Positions 1 to 12,390 of a stretch of DNA of 64,000 bases are shown here, piece by piece. Origin of the DNA: Brachionus rotundiformis (taxonomy: Eukaryota; Rotifera; Eurotatoria; Ploima; Brachionidae); NCBI GenBank assembly GCA_016802295.1, contig JAESIW010000065.1, positions 2,098,063 to 2,162,062 on the forward strand, in the 5' to 3' direction. The position numbers and the translations under genes are program-made. Numbering within the stretch: position 1 is the first letter of the stretch; every line of letters starts with the position of its first letter. The notes under the pieces are model-generated. The model ran no database searches and was not told where the DNA came from. It worked only from the letters and a program-made list of their open reading frames with translations.

Positions 1-1505
1 TTTTTGTTGCAGCTTTTTCTTGGTTTTGTTTTAAACATGCTCTTAACAGCCTAGAACGAGTAATCCTAGAAACTGGTAGAAGCGCTGATGATTCGGCTAA
101 TTGCTCAGCTAATGGTTGACTCGGTTCATTAGTTAAGGGGTCAGTTGGTTCACTCGGTTCAATAGCTAAGTCATTTTTATCAATATTTATTTCGCATTCA
201 TTGTTATCTTGTATTAATAACTCAACAAATTTTTTATTATTTCCAAATTAGGTTTCATATTGAACACAATTTCAAAAGGCATTTCTTTTGTAGCTAAAAA
301 AATAAAAAATTAAAAAACAGATTAATTGATTAATTGAATTTACCTGAACTTTCTTGAGTGTTTAAATTATACATTATTTTTGGTAATAATTTTACCCAGA
401 TATTTGTATCAAACTGAGTCATCATTGCAGCTATCATCCTTTCAAGGGTTCCATTTCCTTGTTCGACAAGACCTTGACTTTGTGGATGCCTAGGTCTACC
501 ATGAACTATTTTACAATTTCCATCCCATGATTCAATCAATGATAGCATCAAAACGTTTTAAATTCTTTTCCATTATTACTTTGCCAAATATATGGTAATC
601 CAAAATAAGCAAAAACTCTTTCTTCAACACCAATTACAACTTCCTCTGCACATTTATTAACTAAAGCCCACACTATGTGAAACTTTGTGAAATGATCCAT
701 TACATGAGCTAACCATTTATAAATTTTTCCATCAACTTCACATGGCTTATGTCTAATGTCAACTAAATCAATTTGAAATCTGGATAAAAAATCATCCGAT
801 CTAATTGGTTTAACACGGTCTTGACCAACCTGAATTGATTTCAAATTAAAAATAGGACAAAATTTGAAAAATGTTGCAATTATTGCTAGGGATTTCATAA
901 TAACGATGTCCAATATGGCTTTCTATTTTATTTATTCCAACATGTCCTCGTTGTACTGAGTGAAGTTGGTAAAGTATATCGAAAAAGTCGTCTACTACTG
1001 CAACAGGTGAATTAACCTCAGTTTTTCGTTTCTTAAATTGTCGATAAAGTACTTTCTTACCGTTTTCTTCTTGTAAATTATATTGTTGTTTTTTTAAAAT
1101 AGTATTTTTTACCTGGATCTGGACAATTGCTCTTTTATAAAACGTAATGTATCTTGAGGTGTGATTTTTTTTTATAGATTAATGAACTTACACTCTTCTT
1201 ACGCCCTACCACATAGAAATAAAGCTGTTCCCGTATCCTTGCCATGAGATAAAACCTTATTTCTGAGTTCCCTCAAGAAATAAATAAATTCCTTAAACGG
1301 AATAAGTTTTCTGAGCTCTGCCTTCTCCAAGGGTAGAGTCTCATCTTCCTTTTGGCGCTGTTGTTCTAAACTTAATAACTCTTCGTAATACTTTTTGCTT
1401 AATCTTAAACTTATGCGATCTTTTTTCCATGAATTTGAACGTGGATACTCCTCCTTGAACTCCGCCATCTCCTTTGGAGTATGGCGTGGCTTATACTTCA
1501 TTGTT
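1..1505 (-). mobile_element. Decayed integrase-type transposon (gypsy/Ginger-like DDE integrase)
   Basis: On the minus strand three open blocks lie in order: 1199-1501 (charged N-terminal segment starting MKYKPRHTPKE), about 548-1000 (first half of an integrase core, with FQIDLVDI and a long alpha/beta segment ending QSNNGKEF) and 330-551 (second half, with HPQSQGLVEQGNGTLERM). These match the DDE integrase core shared by gypsy-like retroelements, Ginger transposons and their domesticated KRBA2-like relatives. The blocks are in different frames and separated by stops, so the copy is broken. The position usually holding the second catalytic Asp (SDNGKEF in relatives) reads SNNGKEF. No reverse transcriptase is seen, so the class is uncertain, and the element may continue off the left edge of the window. 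Confidence 0.75.
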
Positions 1506-2151
1506 TTTATTCAAGATACCGCATTATCTTTATGAGAATTTTTAAAGTCAATATTTTCATTGTCGAGTATGACAGATTTTCTTTTAATGTAATTAAGAAG
1601 ATTCCTGTAGTGGTCCTTATCCTTAATTTCCGCCAAATGAATGGCTTAAAAAAATAAAAGTGATACAAATTATTGGTTTTTACATTCTTTTCGTTTTTTT
1701 CCAATTTATAACAAAATTAACTTTTACATATAAAAAAAGTAAAATTACCAGTGGCGCCCTAAATTGAAACACTTAAAATAAAACTCCAAAATTTTCGAAC
1801 ATAAAACAAATGATTCCTAGATTTAAACAGTCTAAATAAATAAACGATTTCTAAATTCTAATACTACAAAATTCCACTCCTAAGAATAATCAATAATTAA
1901 GATAATATTAAAAATTTGTACCAAAAAAGATTCGAGTAAAATTAATAAAAAAGTTAGAAAAATAATTTAATAAATTAATGATTTAAACTAAATTGTGTAA
2001 AATATTGATTAATTGTAATTAAAATTGTTTTCCTTAAAATCATTTATTAAATATAAATATTGAATCTCTCTATTTACAGCCTTTGTTTTTTATTTGACTT
2101 TTTTGTCTTAAAAAATTTGACTAGCTTGTAAATATTTGGATGTGATGCACC
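1506..2151. other. Intergenic, AT-rich
   Basis: Low-complexity A/T sequence between two transposon fossils. I see no coding exon or RNA gene. Confidence 0.6.
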
Positions 2152-3035
2152 TTAATGTCTCATTATTATACTGTGGAACCTTTCTAAATGATTGTTGGTC
2201 TTTGGACCAACCTTATTCGAATGATTCCAGAGTTGTGGATATTTTCCACTCATCCAAGCAGCAATAAAATAATCATAAATACATTGAGCACTATCAGGAA
2301 TGGTTTCTTTCAAAGTCTTATCTAAACAATCCAAAGGCACTAGTCTATCCAATTTTTGAATACTCTATCTGATTGCAGTGGAATTTTAAAACCAAGATTA
2401 TTACATTTGAGCGTGATACATTGAGTAAAATGAAACCAGCAGCCTGAGACACATATACGTGGAAAGGTATATTCAAATGCTTTTATCATTGCTAACTCAA
2501 AATCAGTTGCAATACGAATAGGACTTAAATTTACATTCAAATTTAAAGCACTAAATCTAAGAGGATCTAATAGCTTTTTGTACGTTTCAAAATTTTTTCT
2601 TTTCATTAAACCAAATAAACATACCATCATTGTGTTTTTATATCATTGATGTATACATAAAAGCTGGTAATAAATACTTGTATATGATGAAAAATTTAAT
2701 TATTTTATATCAATTTGAAGGGCAGAGTTAATTTTATTAAAAATCGATTTTTATTTAATATATTTCTTAAACAAAATTAAATATTTTTATGTCTTACGAA
2801 ATAATCTTATGAAAAAAACTAGTGCGTCTAAACTTTTGTGCAATACTGTATTAGCCACTTCATCTTTAGACAGATCAGCTCTTTTATTTTCATAAATTTG
2901 TGAAATAGATAATGTTTTACTTAAAACTTGGAATTTAAAATAAGCTAAGGCTTTTGATGCTTCAATATCAAAATCATTTAATTTTGGATGAGTGTGCTCG
3001 TGAATGGGGCTTTCTATAAGTATAATTATCTTCAA
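2152..3035 (-). mobile_element. MULE transposase remnant
   Basis: Minus-strand open blocks at 2340-2630 and 2152-2352, plus a possible tail at 2787-3035, read as parts of a Mutator-like (MULE) transposase. Clues are FGLMKRKNFETY followed by a segment with IATDFELAMIKAFEYTFP and a CWFHFTQCI motif, the usual arrangement around the central Asp and the CxxH-type motif of the MULE domain. The downstream block contains NHLERFHSI, typical of the region after the MULE core. Reading frames are interrupted and 2787-3035 lies on the 5' side on this strand out of expected order, so this is a dead fragment. MULE fossils are common in rotifer and other invertebrate genomes. Confidence 0.7.
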
Positions 3036-3339
3036 ATAGCAGATAGTGACACTAGCAAAACATCCATTATGTTTTAATTTAGATGATTTATTTTTAGATG
3101 AAATAAAATTACCTTTTTTAGGTTAATTTTGTAAAATCACAATTGTAAATTCTGGTTTAAAACTAGCAAAAATTTATTTCTTAAAACTAAGGCTTTTTTC
3201 AACCAGGATTTTATATATTTTTGACTTTGAAGTGATTTTTTAAAATCAAAATTTTTATTTAAATGTTTACTTAAAAATTTTATTCATTAAAACCAATAAC
3301 AGTTAATTTACAATTTTTGTATTGTATGAATCATATTTC

Positions 3340-4428
3340 TCAAAGTTCACCAAGATAAATTTTTTTATCACTTGAACATGATGCAACGATAGGCTCTTGT
3401 GGATGAAAATCAACATCATTAATCGAACCATTATGACCTGGCAATTTGTAAGCAATCTTGGACGTTTCAACTTCCCATATATAAAGAAATTTGTCAGCAC
3501 TTCCAGCAGTGAGAAGCTGTCCATCTGGTGACCAAGCTATACGCAACAGATTTTTCTCAAAATTATGATTATGTCCAAATAAAATATTTACACCACGATC
3601 TTGAGGTGCATAAGGCCTTATATCCCAAACTCTGACTGTATTGTCCATAGCATTTGATGCTATATAATTTCCATCAGGTGATAGACTTAGTCCTGTTACT
3701 GAGTCATTATGGCCCTTCATTACAAATAAGCATTCATTTTTTCGAATGTCCCATACTTTGATATCATTATCGATACCTCCTGAAACAATTTGCTCCCCTG
3801 TTTCATTGAAACACACAGACAATACTTGAAAAGTTGAATTAAAGCTCATCACTTCACCCCGTTTTCTTCTGTCCCACAATTTGACAGTACTATCATCTGA
3901 GCCAGAGCAGAACAATTGGGAAGATTTGCGGCAAACATCTATGCTGTTTATAAAATCTTTGTGTCCTTTAAAACGCTTTATTCTTTCCAATGATTCCACA
4001 TCCCAGACAAAAATGTTTCTATCTGTTCCACATGATACTATTTCGCTTCCATCTCTTAAAAATTTCAACTCTGTGATTACGCCATTGTGACCACCCAAAC
4101 AGGCCCAATTTTCACATTCGCCATACACATTCCACAAAAAAATTTTTCTATCGTGTCCTGCTGAAGCAAGAAGAGTGCCGTCTGGGCTAAATTTGCAGCA
4201 AAATATTTCACTCTCATGACCAGAAAGAAGCACTATGGGAGAAAAAAGAGAGGATGTTCGCATTTCACTCTAAATATAGATAAATAAATAGATAGATAAT
4301 GTAATATTTTTAAAAAATTTGGGACCAACCCTATTAGCTTTGGCAGCATATGCAACAATTTCGCTTTTGGTTTTTTTGCTAGCTGAAACCAGTGCAACAG
4401 ATTGGTCATTTGTTCGTTTCACAGACAT
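3340..4428 (-). CDS. SNRNP40: U5 snRNP 40 kDa WD40 protein
   Basis: WD-repeat component of the U5 snRNP and spliceosome. Two exons, 4330-4428 and 3340-4269, join in phase 0 across a 60-bp GT-AG intron and give 342 residues. The N-terminal exon (MSVKRTNDQ...) is a basic, disordered segment as in the human protein. The second exon holds seven WD40 repeats, starting IVLLSGHESEIFCCKF and ending with SINDVDFHPQEPIVAS and KKIYLGEL, which closely follows human SNRNP40 across its length (for example GGIDNDIKVWDIR and NAMDNTVRVWDIRPYAP). The ATG lies directly after AAAAAATAG, a possible trans-splice acceptor. The upstream neighbour on the same strand is ANAPC7, whose stop is 242 bp away. Identity is very secure. 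Confidence 0.96.
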
Positions 4429-4670
4429 CTATTTTTTAAAAAATAGTCTTAGATCATATATCTAAATTTTAGATTTAATTTTAAGTAAAATTTTCAAGAG
4501 CTTTAAAACCCTTTATACTTTCTTAAAATACAATTAAATGATTAAATATGTTTTATATTTTACAAAAAAAAGTTATTTTCTTTCCATGTTATTATATAAA
4601 ATTTTATTTAAAAAAAAAGAAAAATTTTTGATTTTGCTATCTACAATTTTCAAAATTTATACAAAATTCC

Positions 4671-6885
4671 TCAAATAGCGTGAAAATTTTGAATTGATTC
4701 GTCTAAACTTGTTTCTATATTTTGTTCGGCTCGTTCAATCATTGATTTCATCTGCAAATTATTAGTATCCATACTAAATATTATAAATTTTTAAAATATC
4801 AAAATAAAATAATTCTTTATTACCCCGATGCTTTATTCATATAGATAATAGCCTCGTCTGATTTTCCGCATTTCTTCATTAATTCAGAGTAGATATGCAT
4901 TAGCCTAGGATTGGATGGGTTATGTCTGATGTATTTGCCAAGAACTTCAAGAGCTTCGGTAAATTGCTGCAAAGTCATGCAAACTCTAACCAGACATATG
5001 ACGGCCTCTTGATTCTCTGGATCTCCTTTAATTGCTTTATACAAATAGTTTTTTGATTTCTCTTGGGTTAGAGAGTCTCTACTAAGAGCTTCGCCATACA
5101 AAGCTAGTGTGCGATGATTTGATCCAAGTAATTTAACTGCATTTGCGGCTATTTGGATCGCATCCTTAGTATGATTCAGGTTCAGTAAAGTCTCAACAAG
5201 ACCTTTGTAAGCTTCATAGAAATAAATGTTGATTCTTGTCGCTTCTCTATAAGTTACAGCTGATTCAGAAATAGCTTTAAGTTTTCCCAAGGCAATAGCT
5301 CGAAGAAGAAGAGCTTGGCAATTCTCATGATCTATTAGTAATGCATTTTCTGCAAAGCACTTGGCTTTTTGGGACTTTTTCTTCAGACTATAGTAACCAA
5401 TTACAGTCCATGTCTCTGGTATATTAACTGAAACTTGGTGCATTTCGTTTGCAAGTCTCTCAAGTGTTGTTAATTTATCAAATTCAGACTTGTCAGAAAA
5501 CAGTAGAAATGCATAAATGTCCATTTTTTGTGTCCAAGTTGGTTCTAGTTTGTGAAGCTTTAATTTATGAAAGATTAAATTTATTTTAAACTAAGTACTT
5601 AAACAAAAGATAATGATAATTTTGAAAAAAAATTTTAAAAAATGGTAATTTTAACCAGAAAAAAATTTATCTTGAAATTTGAGTTCTAGAAAGGCACTTT
5701 TATGGAAAGAATTTAAATATTTAAAATAAAAACTGGTATTTATATTAAGCTTAAAACAAATATTAAGATTTAAAATAAAAATTTAATAAACTTTTTCATT
5801 TTTTTAATTTTTTCTTTATCTGTTAAAAAATAAAGAACTTCCTACTTTTTCAAATGATGAAATCGCATTAGAATACTCTCCATTCAAATATTGACTATTA
5901 GCTAATGAGCACAAGACTTCGGCACTTCGATGTGTAAGCTATAAAAAAACATATTAAAAGCGACAAAAAATTTATTTTTAGCTACATTTGAGTCGAGGAT
6001 TTTAAATGATTTGATCGCCTCTTTAAAGTCTCTGGTAATCAGATTACTTTTTCCTTTCAGATAAGTACTCAACCAGTCAGTGCTTATATTTGAAGGCATC
6101 TTAGGTAAATCATCCATTTTTAGACCAAGACTTAGGAGCGCTTCGATAGCAACAATTGAAAATTTACTAATCCTATATTTAAAAAAATATAATATTGGTC
6201 TTATTTTAAATTTTAATTCAAGTACTTGAGAACTTCTTTATAGATGGTAATCGCTTCTTTATTGTTCATTAACATTTGGCATAATTTGCCCATTGCTAAC
6301 AAAATTTTAACTGTCCTCTGTTTTGAAGGTATACTATCAAGCTATTCGATATAGTTTTTAATAATAAAACAAAATTTATTAGCCAAATTACAATTAAGTA
6401 TGCGTCTTGGTACTTTTTGTCATAGAAAAGACAAAGATGTAAATTAAACTTAATTTGAATATCAGTTTCTGAATCCTTGAATAATCAAAATTAAACAAAT
6501 AGGGTAAAATGTTTATTAAATATACCAAGTTGGTCAAAGTTTTGGGTTTAGGCTTTATGTTAGACTTATTGACCTGAAGAGCTCTATTGAATAGTGATTC
6601 GGCAGTTTTGTATTCTCGTAGGTTAAATGCTGCATTACCATAGTGGTAAAGAATGGTATATTTGTCCTTTGGGTCACATTGGAATGGAATGCCATTAAAT
6701 GTCGAGCCTTGCGATGAGCAAGATAAGGAAGTTGATGTGGACGCTGCGGAAAAAAAAGGTTGTGATGTCATTGGTGATGATTCGGTCGTTGCAATCAATA
6801 AATCGGCCAAAATTTTTACATCTTCATAAAGTCCATTGTCATAGAGGCTTTTCAAATGGTCAAGTAAGGCATAGAACTCTTTCAT
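4671..6885 (-). CDS. ANAPC7: Anaphase-promoting complex subunit 7 (TPR protein)
   Basis: TPR scaffold subunit of the APC/C ubiquitin ligase, which triggers mitotic exit. Starting from ATG at 6885 (MKEFYALLDHLKSLYDNGLY), exons can be followed through about 6540-6885, a segment at about 6230-6350 (LDSIPSKQRTVKILLAMGKL, matching human LDGIPSRQRTPKI), about 5850-6117 (STDWLSTYLKGKSN, matching the human LDWLSVWIKAY region), 4824-5590 (TQKMDIYAFLL, then TPR repeats) and 4671-4773. The last intron (4774-4823) is phased so that KASG continues into MDTNNLQMKSMIERAEQ and ends at the TGA at 4671. Middle exon borders are approximate. The C-terminus lacks the long acidic tail of vertebrate APC7. A weak AG acceptor lies just 5' of the start. 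Confidence 0.9.
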
Positions 6886-7258
6886 TCTTTTAAGCAATTC
6901 TGAATTTTATTTACAGATTTAGCAAAATTTTCAAATTTTGTTTAATGAAAAATTAATTAACTCCACATGTGTACAATCTAAGCAATAATTTCTGCAAAAT
7001 AAATTTCTTTTTATTTTTTTTTTGCAGAAGTAAATTTTTTGCACCGAAATAGTTTTGAATAAGAAAATTATTTGATAAATATCTCAAGTTAGAACAGAAA
7101 AGATAAATCTGTCAAGAGTTAATTTTAAAATTCTAATTAAATAATATAGACCATAAATTGCATATAAAAGAAAAAAATATTGTCGGCAAGAATTGAATTA
7201 AATTAAAATAAATAAATAATCAAAATTTTACCATTATTTTTAAATTTAAAACATCTTT
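6886..7258. promoter_or_regulatory. Divergent intergenic region between ANAPC7 and MINDY3
   Basis: 373 bp separate two start codons on opposite strands, so promoters for both genes must lie here or within their 5' ends. The sequence is A/T-rich with no motif I can name. A bidirectional promoter is inferred from geometry only. Confidence 0.45.
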
Positions 7259-9337
7259 ATGGATTCGACAAGGAAAGATTTAGACCATGAAAAAGTATGA
7301 TATATATATTTTTAAATATCGATAATCTTCACCTAACAACAAAACTTAAAGCAAGAAAAAAAAGCCGCCAATGGAATAAATTTTAACAGTTTACCAGAAA
7401 CTAAAGATCTTACCACCTTAATTTGGGGAAATAGTGTCAGACAGGAACTTTTTGAGCGATGGTCGCAAGGTTTTAATTATGAACACTTATTATGATACAT
7501 TTTTGCGTAGTTTTATTATTTTTTTAAACAAAAGGATTGATATTCAACAATGGAAAAGAATCGACAGCCTTGTTGCAGTATAGTGGTGGGCCTTGTGCGG
7601 TAATTACAGCAGTTCAAGCTTATCTTTTAAATGAGCTAATTTTTTGTACCAAATGTGGTGATAATTGGCGAAACCCTCAGAGTATTTTTTCTTAAAACAA
7701 AAATTAAAAATTTAAGATCTTATTTTCAGCTAATGAATTAAATCAACATTTAACTGATAGTTTATTATCTATTTATATAAATATATCAACTGAGAAAACG
7801 AAATATTTGTTGTTTTATGAATCAGAAGATGATAATGATGTAAGGACTGAGTTTGATAAAATTGATAACAGTCATGATTCACAGTCGATCTCAAAAAGAG
7901 CTAAATTAGATTATGATGCTTTCGTTAGCAAAATAAAGCAATAAAATTAAAATTTTATATTTTTTAAAACTAACCAATTTTTATTAGAGTATATAAATTT
8001 TCAACTTTAAATGAGCTTAAAGAAAAACTTGCAGCAAAAATAGATAGCTATAAACAAGACTACGGTGTTCTTTGTTTTCTATATTCTCTCATTCTTACAA
8101 AAGTACTTAAATAAATTTTCAAAATAATTGATAATTATTTTTTCTTTGAATAAAATTTAAGGGTTTAGATGAAATAGGAAGAGAACTCGAAGAAAGTGGT
8201 GAGTCTTTAATTGATCCATTACATGGCCACGGAAGTCAATGTTTGACTAATTTGATGCTTTGTGGAATAGCTACCAGCAATGTTTTTGATGGAGATAAAT
8301 CATTAGAGGGTTTAAGTAAAGCTGAGCAAATTTGATTGCATTTTTGTGTTAAAATTTTTTGAAATAGAATTAAGAGGTATTCCAAAACAATCTTGTATAG
8401 GATTTTTAACAATAATGGAGTACCTCAGGTATTGTGAAGTTGGATGGAATTTAAAAAATCCCAAGTTTCCAATTTGGGTCTTAGCATCTGAAACTCACTT
8501 GACCGTATTTTTCTCACAAGTAAGGTTTGGAAAAAAACGAAGTACTACAATTAACAAATAAAAAATTTTTTTTATTTAATTCTAATTTTTAGATAATTCT
8601 AACTTTATATTTTGATATAAAAAATCCTTAAAATTTTTTATTTCTTTTACTCTGAAGTTATTTTAATTATTTATTATTCGACTATGGTAAAACAATATCC
8701 AAGTTTTTGAATATGTAATTTTTTTTTCAGGAGACAAGCTTGGTTCAAAAAAACGAAAGTAATCGACAAACAGCGATTCAGAAGTTCAAAAATTTCGATC
8801 CTAATGGTAAATTTAAACTTGAAGCAAAAATTTTTTAAAAAATTTCTAATAAGATAATGGGTTTGTTAAATCTGATGATTTGGAAAGATTAATGGCTTCT
8901 TTGGAACTTTTGACAGACAAAGAATAGTAATAGTTAATTTTTTTTAAAATCAATTATCTTTATCAATTTTGAAGCGTCGATTGCATTAAGTTACAACTAG
9001 ATACTGAAAATTTAGGAATAATTACACAAACAGCATTTTTAAATGAATTTTATCCTGAGTCAGAACAACAGGTCATTCCTGATGAATTCAAAGTTTATCA
9101 TTACAATGGCTTGGCAAGATCTAACCAAGAAAAAGAAGTATGTCTCTGGCAATTAAATAAAAAAAATTCAAAATATTAATAAATTTCCAGGTTCACTATT
9201 CAGAGGGAAAAGCTAAGCTAATCGATTTTACCGAACAGCCCAGTTTAGACTTAAACTCTATCAAAAGTTGTTTGCAAACTAAATGGCCAACTATTGAGAT
9301 AGAATGGCAGGATTCTCATATTCCTTCTCTCAATTAA
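7259..9337 (+). CDS. MINDY3: MINDY3 deubiquitinase (K48-chain specific)
   Basis: MINDY-family cysteine deubiquitinase that trims K48-linked polyubiquitin. Many short exons: 7259-7294 (MDSTRKDLDHEK), 7352-7469, one from 7535, and others up to the TAA at 9335-9337. Diagnostic blocks are GGPCAVITAVQAYLL (catalytic Cys codon at 7594-7596; human GGPCAVIAPVQAFLL), SLIDPLHGHGSQCLTNLML, IGFLTIMEYLRYCEVG followed by NPKFPIWVLASETHLTVFF (contains the catalytic-His segment), an EF-hand-like FDPNDNGFVKSDDLERLM, and the C-terminal EFKVYHYNGLARSN and CLQTKWPTIEIEW. All are in the same order as in human MINDY3, so the gene appears full length. Exon borders in 7640-9150 were not all closed. It converges with the nuclear receptor gene, with a 111-bp gap. 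Confidence 0.93.
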
Positions 9338-9448
9338 TATTAAAAATTTTTCATTTATTTTTTAAATGAACACTAAAATTTTAAGTTTATTTTTTTTTTA
9401 ATTAAATTAAAAAAGTACTAATAAAATATAAATTTTAATATAATGAGC

Positions 9449-11086
9449 TTAATAAACTTTTCCAAGATCAAAAATTTCACCAATTAAATTGGGTATTTTT
9501 GAGTTTATAAAGCATTTTCTATAATGTTGTAAATTTTCTGAATGCAAAACCCCAATTAAGTTAATTTTTTTAAGCAAAATATCAATATTATCAACTAAAT
9601 TGTTAATAGCACTATTATCTTTGTCATTATCTGAAGTTTTTAATTTGTTTGATATCTCGAATCGAAGAGCTTCAAGGAGATCGTTTCTAATTTTGTTAGC
9701 TAATGTGTAGCTTTCTTCTTGATTCAGGTTTATGAATGGTTCGGTATTGTTTGCAAAAATAATGCCACACAAAATTCCAATTTCGATATCATTTAGATTA
9801 AGTTGATTGAAATATTTTTTAGTATCTATCATTAAATTAACCAAATTTTCCTGTATAATAAAACCAATAGATAAATTTATTTAAAAAAATTTAAAAAAAA
9901 TTACATCGAAAATGATAAACAATTGGTCTTCAGTGATACTATGTCCTGACTCGAATGTCAGACACATTTTTTTCATTGATTCCTCTTCTGAAAACAAATT
10001 GGCAATCCTTAGAAACCATACTTTAAAAAACTGGCTTTTTATCATCAAAATTTGGTCATTTTGAGATATTTGGTCAAAACCGGGTATTTGCTTGGCAAAT
10101 TCGACAATTTTAAACGCGTCTTGGTTGACAAGCACATTGAAACAGCGCCACAATTCCTCTTTGGTCACATCCATAATCTCTTTTTCACTTTTATATTTAT
10201 TTTTATCAACTATTTGAATATTTATTAGCTTTTTGTTAGCTAGGTATGAGTTTTTCTCCACATTTATTTTTGTATAGGGACACAAATTTTGATGAGACTG
10301 AGCTATTGAAAGTATGCGGTCACATATGGCCAATTGTTTGACCGCAGTATCAATTATTTTGTGAGTTGAATTGGTTATTTTGTTAGCTTCATCCACAATT
10401 TGGGTATTGCTTTCTTTTTTTTGTTCTTTCTCACCTTTTTCGTTGTCATTTGATGCATTGGACTCAGTGTTGTTGCTGAATCGGACACATTCTCTGGACA
10501 TGCCCATTTCGAGACACTTTTTAAACCGACAATGCTGGCAGCGATTCCGATTCAGCAGAACTATAACACAATTCCCCTCTTTCATGCATTTATATTGCAT
10601 TTTTTTCTGAATACTGCGCCTGAAAAAGCCCTTACAGCCTTCACATGACGCAACTCCATAGTGGTAGCCCGAAGCTCTGTCACCACAAATTTTACAAAGA
10701 CCCACCGAACCCTGAACCGATTCTGATTTTACATCACTTTTGGATTTTTGGTCCAACTTGGTTTTTTTGTTTCTGTCACCTTTTTTTTTTGTCTTGTCCA
10801 GAAGACTTTGGCTCTCAGTGGTGTTTTCGACTTGTGTGAACTGATTGGTGTAATCATTTACTTGACTTTGGTTTGGCGCAAGTAAAATTTGAGTATTATT
10901 TGTTGTTTTGGGAAGAAGGTATTTGTACTGGGGTTTTTCTTCTTTTGTTTCTTGCCCAATTAGGTCAAGTATATTCAAATCAATGTCGTTGTTTGTCTGA
11001 TTAATGGTCTCGAAATTGTGGTCCATTTGCATTAATGGCTCAGGACTTTTATATATGTGAATTAAATTAGAGTTCAAATCGTTCAT
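9449..11086 (-). CDS. Nuclear receptor, NR1 group (E75/E78/Rev-erb-like)
   Basis: Ligand-regulated transcription factor. Two exons, 9905-11086 and 9449-9850, join in phase 0 (FIIFD then ENLVNLM) across a 54-bp intron to give 527 residues. Residues 1-130 are disordered, and about 131-205 form a complete two-zinc-finger DNA-binding domain with P-box CEGCKGFFRRS, second finger ending NRNRCQHCRFKKCLEMGMS and an RECVRF extension. A linker follows, then a ligand-binding domain with AKQIPGFDQISQNDQILMIK (helix 3-4 signature) and LNDIEIGILCGIIF (helix 7-8). The P-box and C-terminal extension point to the NR1 assembly (E75, E78, Rev-erb, ROR types). The ligand-binding domain is too diverged for me to name the orthologue. 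No obvious AF-2 activation helix is seen at the C-terminus, as in E75/Rev-erb types. Confidence 0.9.
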
Positions 11087-12390
11087 TGTATTAAAAATTA
11101 TATTCTACTGATTTAATGATTACTAAATTATCTTATTCATTTTATTCTATATAGATTTATTTTGAAGAATTTAGTATAGCTTTTCTTTTGTTTATCTATG
11201 AAATAAATTAGAAGAATCAGATAATTTATTTATGATCTTAAGATTCATATTTTTAGAGTATGTGTGTATATTCGTGTTTTTGGCATAAAACTTGTATCTA
11301 CAGTAATTATTGTGCCGATGAATGTCTTAAATTATAAATTATTCTATTGGGGTTTCTTTAATTAAAATTATTTAATTTTATCTCATAAATTATTCTATTC
11401 TAAATAAAAAGTTTAATTATATGAAATTAGTTTAAGAAATAAATTTGAGATTTACTTTAGCTTAATATGGTTCTTGAAATTAAAAAAGAACTTTTATTTA
11501 ACAACAAATAATCTTATTTTTGTAATATAGAATCAAGTTTGTTAAATTTTTATGAATTATGATAGATTAAATTTACATGAAAAAAAAATATTTAAGACAA
11601 GAAATTATTAATTGAAAAAAAGACTGATGCAAAAGATAAAAAAGTTTATTGATTAAAAAATTTTCCTTTTGATATATTCCCTAATTATTGTTGTATTATT
11701 TATTAATTTTCAATTTTTTTTAAAATAAAAAAATAAAATATTAAAGTGCTATTTTTTTTATTTTTACAAATTAATACAAAAAAATTGTATTTTTAAGAAT
11801 CCATAAAAAAATTTTAAACAAGAAAAATTGTAAAACAGTTTCATAAATTTCCTTTATTTTGAAATTTCAAACAAGAAAAGAAAATAAACTTAAGAAAAAT
11901 TTCCAACGCAGATTTTAATAGAATATTCAAAAAAAAATATTCTTTTTGAATCCTGATGTCTAAAAAAAGCTAATCTATTACGTATTCTCTTTACGCGGAT
12001 GTATACCTTAATCAATAGAAATTATCAAAAATACGAAATAAATGAAAAGGACCAGAATGAACAACCAATTTATTGAGACTAACTCGGTCTTGGCGAATTT
12101 GATCCAACTCCAGAGTCAGCCTTTCTGTATAAGTGCAACCTAATTGCTGGTCCTTTCATCTATTAAATCATCGAAGTTTGGGAAAGAAAAAATTTACCAT
12201 TTATTAAAATTTTTACCTACTGTGATTAATATTTTTAATATTTTCGCATCCTTAAAAACTTCCTATTTATAAAGTAAGCATTTAATAGCGCTTTAAACAC
12301 ATCTTCCTGGTTTTTCTTTACTTTTCCAAGTGGTGCAAATTTTGCTGAAAATTAAATATATGACTAAATCGATAGATAAGAATTTATGGG
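11087..12390. other. Upstream region of the nuclear receptor, no gene seen
   Basis: About 1.3 kb of A/T-rich sequence. The only structure I see is a short inverted repeat: 12041-12055 (AATGAAAAGGACCAG) faces 12147-12164 (CTGGTCCTTTCATC), enclosing a somewhat GC-richer segment of about 90 bp. It may be a small insertion. Confidence 0.5.
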
